From assembly GCA_028551475.1 (NCBI GenBank), contig CM052354.1:10499172-10563171 (forward strand): DNA of 64,000 nucleotides, read 5' to 3'. Every line of letters begins with the position of its first letter. Positions within the stretch are counted from its first letter, which is position 1. The stretch comes from Casuarina equisetifolia. Its lineage: Eukaryota > Streptophyta > Magnoliopsida > Fagales > Casuarinaceae. The notes below the pieces were generated by a model, which saw nothing but the letters and a program-made list of their open reading frames with translations, made no database searches and was not told the origin of the DNA. The translations under genes and the position numbers were made by a program. Below, one piece after another: positions 61,501 through 64,000 of the stretch.

Positions 61501-64000
61501 AACCTGTCCACAAGGTTGAAATCTGGGTATTTCAAGCACATATGATCCATAGGTTGCCAAGTAGCATTAATGGCAGGTGATCCTTTCCACAAGACCAACA
61601 TTTCTTCTATGCCCTTCCTTGTCTTGGTCTGGAAAATGGTTTAAGGTTGAGCTAACACAACACTATATGCTTCAACAAAGTTGGAAATTCTACTTGCATT
61701 TGAACTCCCTTGCCTAAGCACTTTCAAGGACAAAACATGGAATACTAAGTGAATCTTTGAAGTCTTTAGTAGTTTGAGCTTGTATGCCAAGGCTCTTACC
61801 CTTTCTAGAAATCTTAAAGGGCCATAATATAAAGGGGAAGGTTTATGTGTATGCTTCATGTTCACTAACAACTGACAATAAGGTTGCAGTCATAGGAAAA
61901 CCATCTCCCCTACCTAGAACTCCTTGTTTGTCCTTTCTTTATCATAAACTTGCTTGATTCGATTTTGGGAGTCTATGAGCTTCTCCCTTAGTACCTTTAC
62001 AACTTGATCCCTTTCAAGAAATTCTTTTTTTGTTGCCTTTATGGAAGTGGCTCCTAGTATATAATCTAAAAGGGAAGGAGGAGAGTGTCCATACACCACC
62101 TCATAAGGGCTCTTTCTTGAAGAGTTGTGTATGCTAATATTATAACATAATTCAACCCATGGTAACCACTTAACCCTATACTTCATGTAGGGGTGACTAA
62201 GAGGCATAAAATGAGTCATCTTGGATAGTCTATCAACAATAACTAGAATGTATGTTTTTCCTTTTAAGTTAGGCAACCCATCAATAAAATTCATAAACAA
62301 TTTAGTCTATACCTCATGAGGTACTAGTAATGGTTGTATTAGTCTTGTTGGTAAGGTGTTTAAATTCTTATTCTTTTGACAAATTATACACCTTTGCACT
62401 ATTTCTTGTACCAATTTCTTCATATTGTGCCAAATGAAGGAGGTCTTGAACCTTTGAAGAGTTTTATGTACTCCCTTATGGGCTTCCTCATGAATTTCCT
62501 TAACTAGGGGTTGAGAGAGAGCTAAATCAAGGTATAAGTACATTTTCCCTTTGTAGAACACCACCCCATTCTTATATTGCCATGGAACCTTAATCATGCC
62601 CACTTGTATTTGATGGACTAACCTTTGCATTGCTAGTTTTATTTTCACTTCATTTTGGATTGGTTCCACCCAATGGGGAATGAGGGTTGAAATAGCTTGT
62701 AAACTCCTTTATGTTTCTTTACTCTCAAGTAGTTCTTCCTTGTAAGAAAGTGCATTAGCTACCTTGCTATCATGACCTAGCTTGTATTCAATCATGAAAT
62801 TAAAACCCATTAACTTCACTAACCATTTTTGTTAAGTTGGTATGGTAATCTTTTGTTCTTGAAGATGCTTCAGACTCTTTTGATCGGTTCTCACGATGAA
62901 CTTCTACCTTAGAAGGTAATTCCTCCATTTGTTTATAGTTATTATCATTACCATTAATTCTTTTTCGTAAGTTCATAGAAGTGCATTTCTTCCTGAGAGT
63001 ACTTGGCTAAAGAAGGCTATAGGATGCCTTCCTTAAGAAAGCATCACTTTAATTTTAGCCCTAAAATCATCACATTCCAACATAAATTCCTTTTCAAAGT
63101 TGGGTAATGTTAATATTGGTGCTAAGGCCATTGCTTTCTTCAACTCCTTAAATGCTTTGTTTACTGCCAAATTCTATTGGAAATTATTCTTTTTTAATAG
63201 GGCTGTGAAAGAAGCTACAATTCACCATAGTTTGCAATGAAATGTCTATAATAACTTGTTAATCCCTAAAACCTATGCAATCCACTAACTTAGGTAGGCT
63301 TAGACTAGTCTATCATGTCATGGATCTTTTCCTCATCCATTGCCACTCCTTCTGCATTAATAACGTGCCTTAAGTATTTGATTGAAAGGAAGTCTTATAC
63401 ACGTCCTCAAGTTGCATCCTTATATAATGGTAGCCTAATTTGAGGTCTAACTTGGTAAAAACCTGAACTCCATATAACCCATCCATGAGTTCCTCCACTA
63501 TAGGAATAGGAAACCAATCTTTAATTTTCTACTTGTTAAGTGCTTTGTAGTTTATACAAAGTCTCCTTGACTTGTCCTGTTTTCTAACCAAAAGCATTGG
63601 TGAAAAGTAGGGACTAGTGCTTCATCTTATTACCCCTAAGTCTAGCAATTTTGCCACCATTTTTTCCAACTCATTCTTTTAATAATGTGGGTAACAATAA
63701 GGTCTAAAAGAAATCGACTCACTTCCTTCTTTTAGAGATATATGGTGATTGAACTCTCTTGGTAAAGGCAACCCTTCAAGTTCCTTAAATAGGCTTGCAT
63801 ATTTTTATAATACCCTTTAAAGCTTTTTATCCATCTTTGATCCTTCTGTTATTTTCATAACACGGTTACTACCATTCAAGGATAATAATTTTGGCTTTAA
63901 GACAGCTTGTATGTGTAGTAATAATCCTACTCCCGCCTATTTAATTTCCTTACAAATGTGTTCCCTATTTACTAATTAATTCTCCCCCGATTTCACCCCT
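61501..64000 (-). mobile_element. Ty3/gypsy pol relic, RT to chromodomain-like end, running out of the window
   Basis: Minus-strand order from the right edge: an RT start around MLLVRKQDKSRRLCINYKAL (about 63540-63610), DGLYGVQVFTKLDLKLGYH, then AMALAPILTLPNFEKEFMLECD (63070-63130) and PIAFFSQVL of RNase H. The integrase zinc-binding region follows at 62307-62669, with two His and CIICQK (HHCC type). Integrase is at 61914-62300 (MFMNFIDGLPNLKGKTYIL, WLPWVELCYNISIH). A C-terminal tail at 61520-61870 includes YYGPLRFLERV, IHLVFHVLSLK and ATWQPMDHMCLKYPDF, as in gypsy elements with a chromodomain-like end. Stops and frame changes are frequent. The central integrase segment is deleted. The YVDD-type RT motif region was not confirmed. 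Confidence 0.85.

Noticed and set aside
1-64000. CRISPR arrays, rRNA genes, organellar DNA inserts
   Set aside because: No regularly spaced repeats, rRNA cores or plastid/mitochondrial gene sequences were recognised.

Overview
The window is nuclear DNA of a dicot plant, most consistent with a woody, retrotransposon-rich genome such as grapevine (Vitis). That species guess is inference from the AT-rich intergenic sequence, the intron style, the protein families and the abundant old LTR elements. Four protein genes look intact, all on the minus strand. They are an NPF (NRT1/PTR) transporter (4236-7478, 4 exons, 569 codons), a polyamine/proton symporter of the PUT/LAT family (19334-20752, coding sequence in one exon behind a 5'UTR intron), a serine carboxypeptidase-like 51 protein (33159-36795, 13 coding exons, 454 codons) and a GDSL esterase/lipase (51093-52643, 5 exons, 367 codons). 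For the three spliced genes I followed GT/AG junctions and codon phase from start to stop, and each closes without a frame error.

1-21 kb is a transporter duplication zone. The intact NPF gene faces a decayed NPF copy on the plus strand (about 2150-3270). The intact PUT gene faces two decayed plus-strand PUT copies (leader from about 12300, bodies at 14205-15700 and 15740-17096), and a possible further PUT scrap lies near 1105-1185. Both pairs are convergent with a dead left partner. The first 1.65 kb is a large imperfect inverted repeat.

Between the two transporter loci sits the most interesting object, a 2.86-kb non-autonomous LTR retrotransposon (9374-12234) with a 5-bp target duplication ATCTC. 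Its interior is one reading frame of about 680 codons, broken only by in-frame stops and never by a frameshift. It joins pieces resembling the meiotic HORMA protein ASY1, a DEG/HtrA serine protease and a pentatricopeptide (PPR) protein. This looks like a retroelement that captured several spliced host mRNAs into one chimeric ORF.

21-51 kb is mostly AT-rich intergenic sequence with scattered relics: a Ty3/gypsy RT fragment at 29.3 kb, an LTR at 30.1-30.7 kb, and a gypsy 3' relic at 46.7-49.9 kb. That last relic contains a TRIM element and a nested solo LTR, each with a perfect target duplication. 53.8-64 kb is a graveyard of nested retroelements: three copia relics on the minus strand, a second copy of the gypsy relic that preserves the TRIM's empty site, and a long decayed gypsy pol on the minus strand.

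No rRNA, tRNA, CRISPR or organellar insert was recognised. Exon coordinates and homology calls are by eye; no alignment or database search was run.
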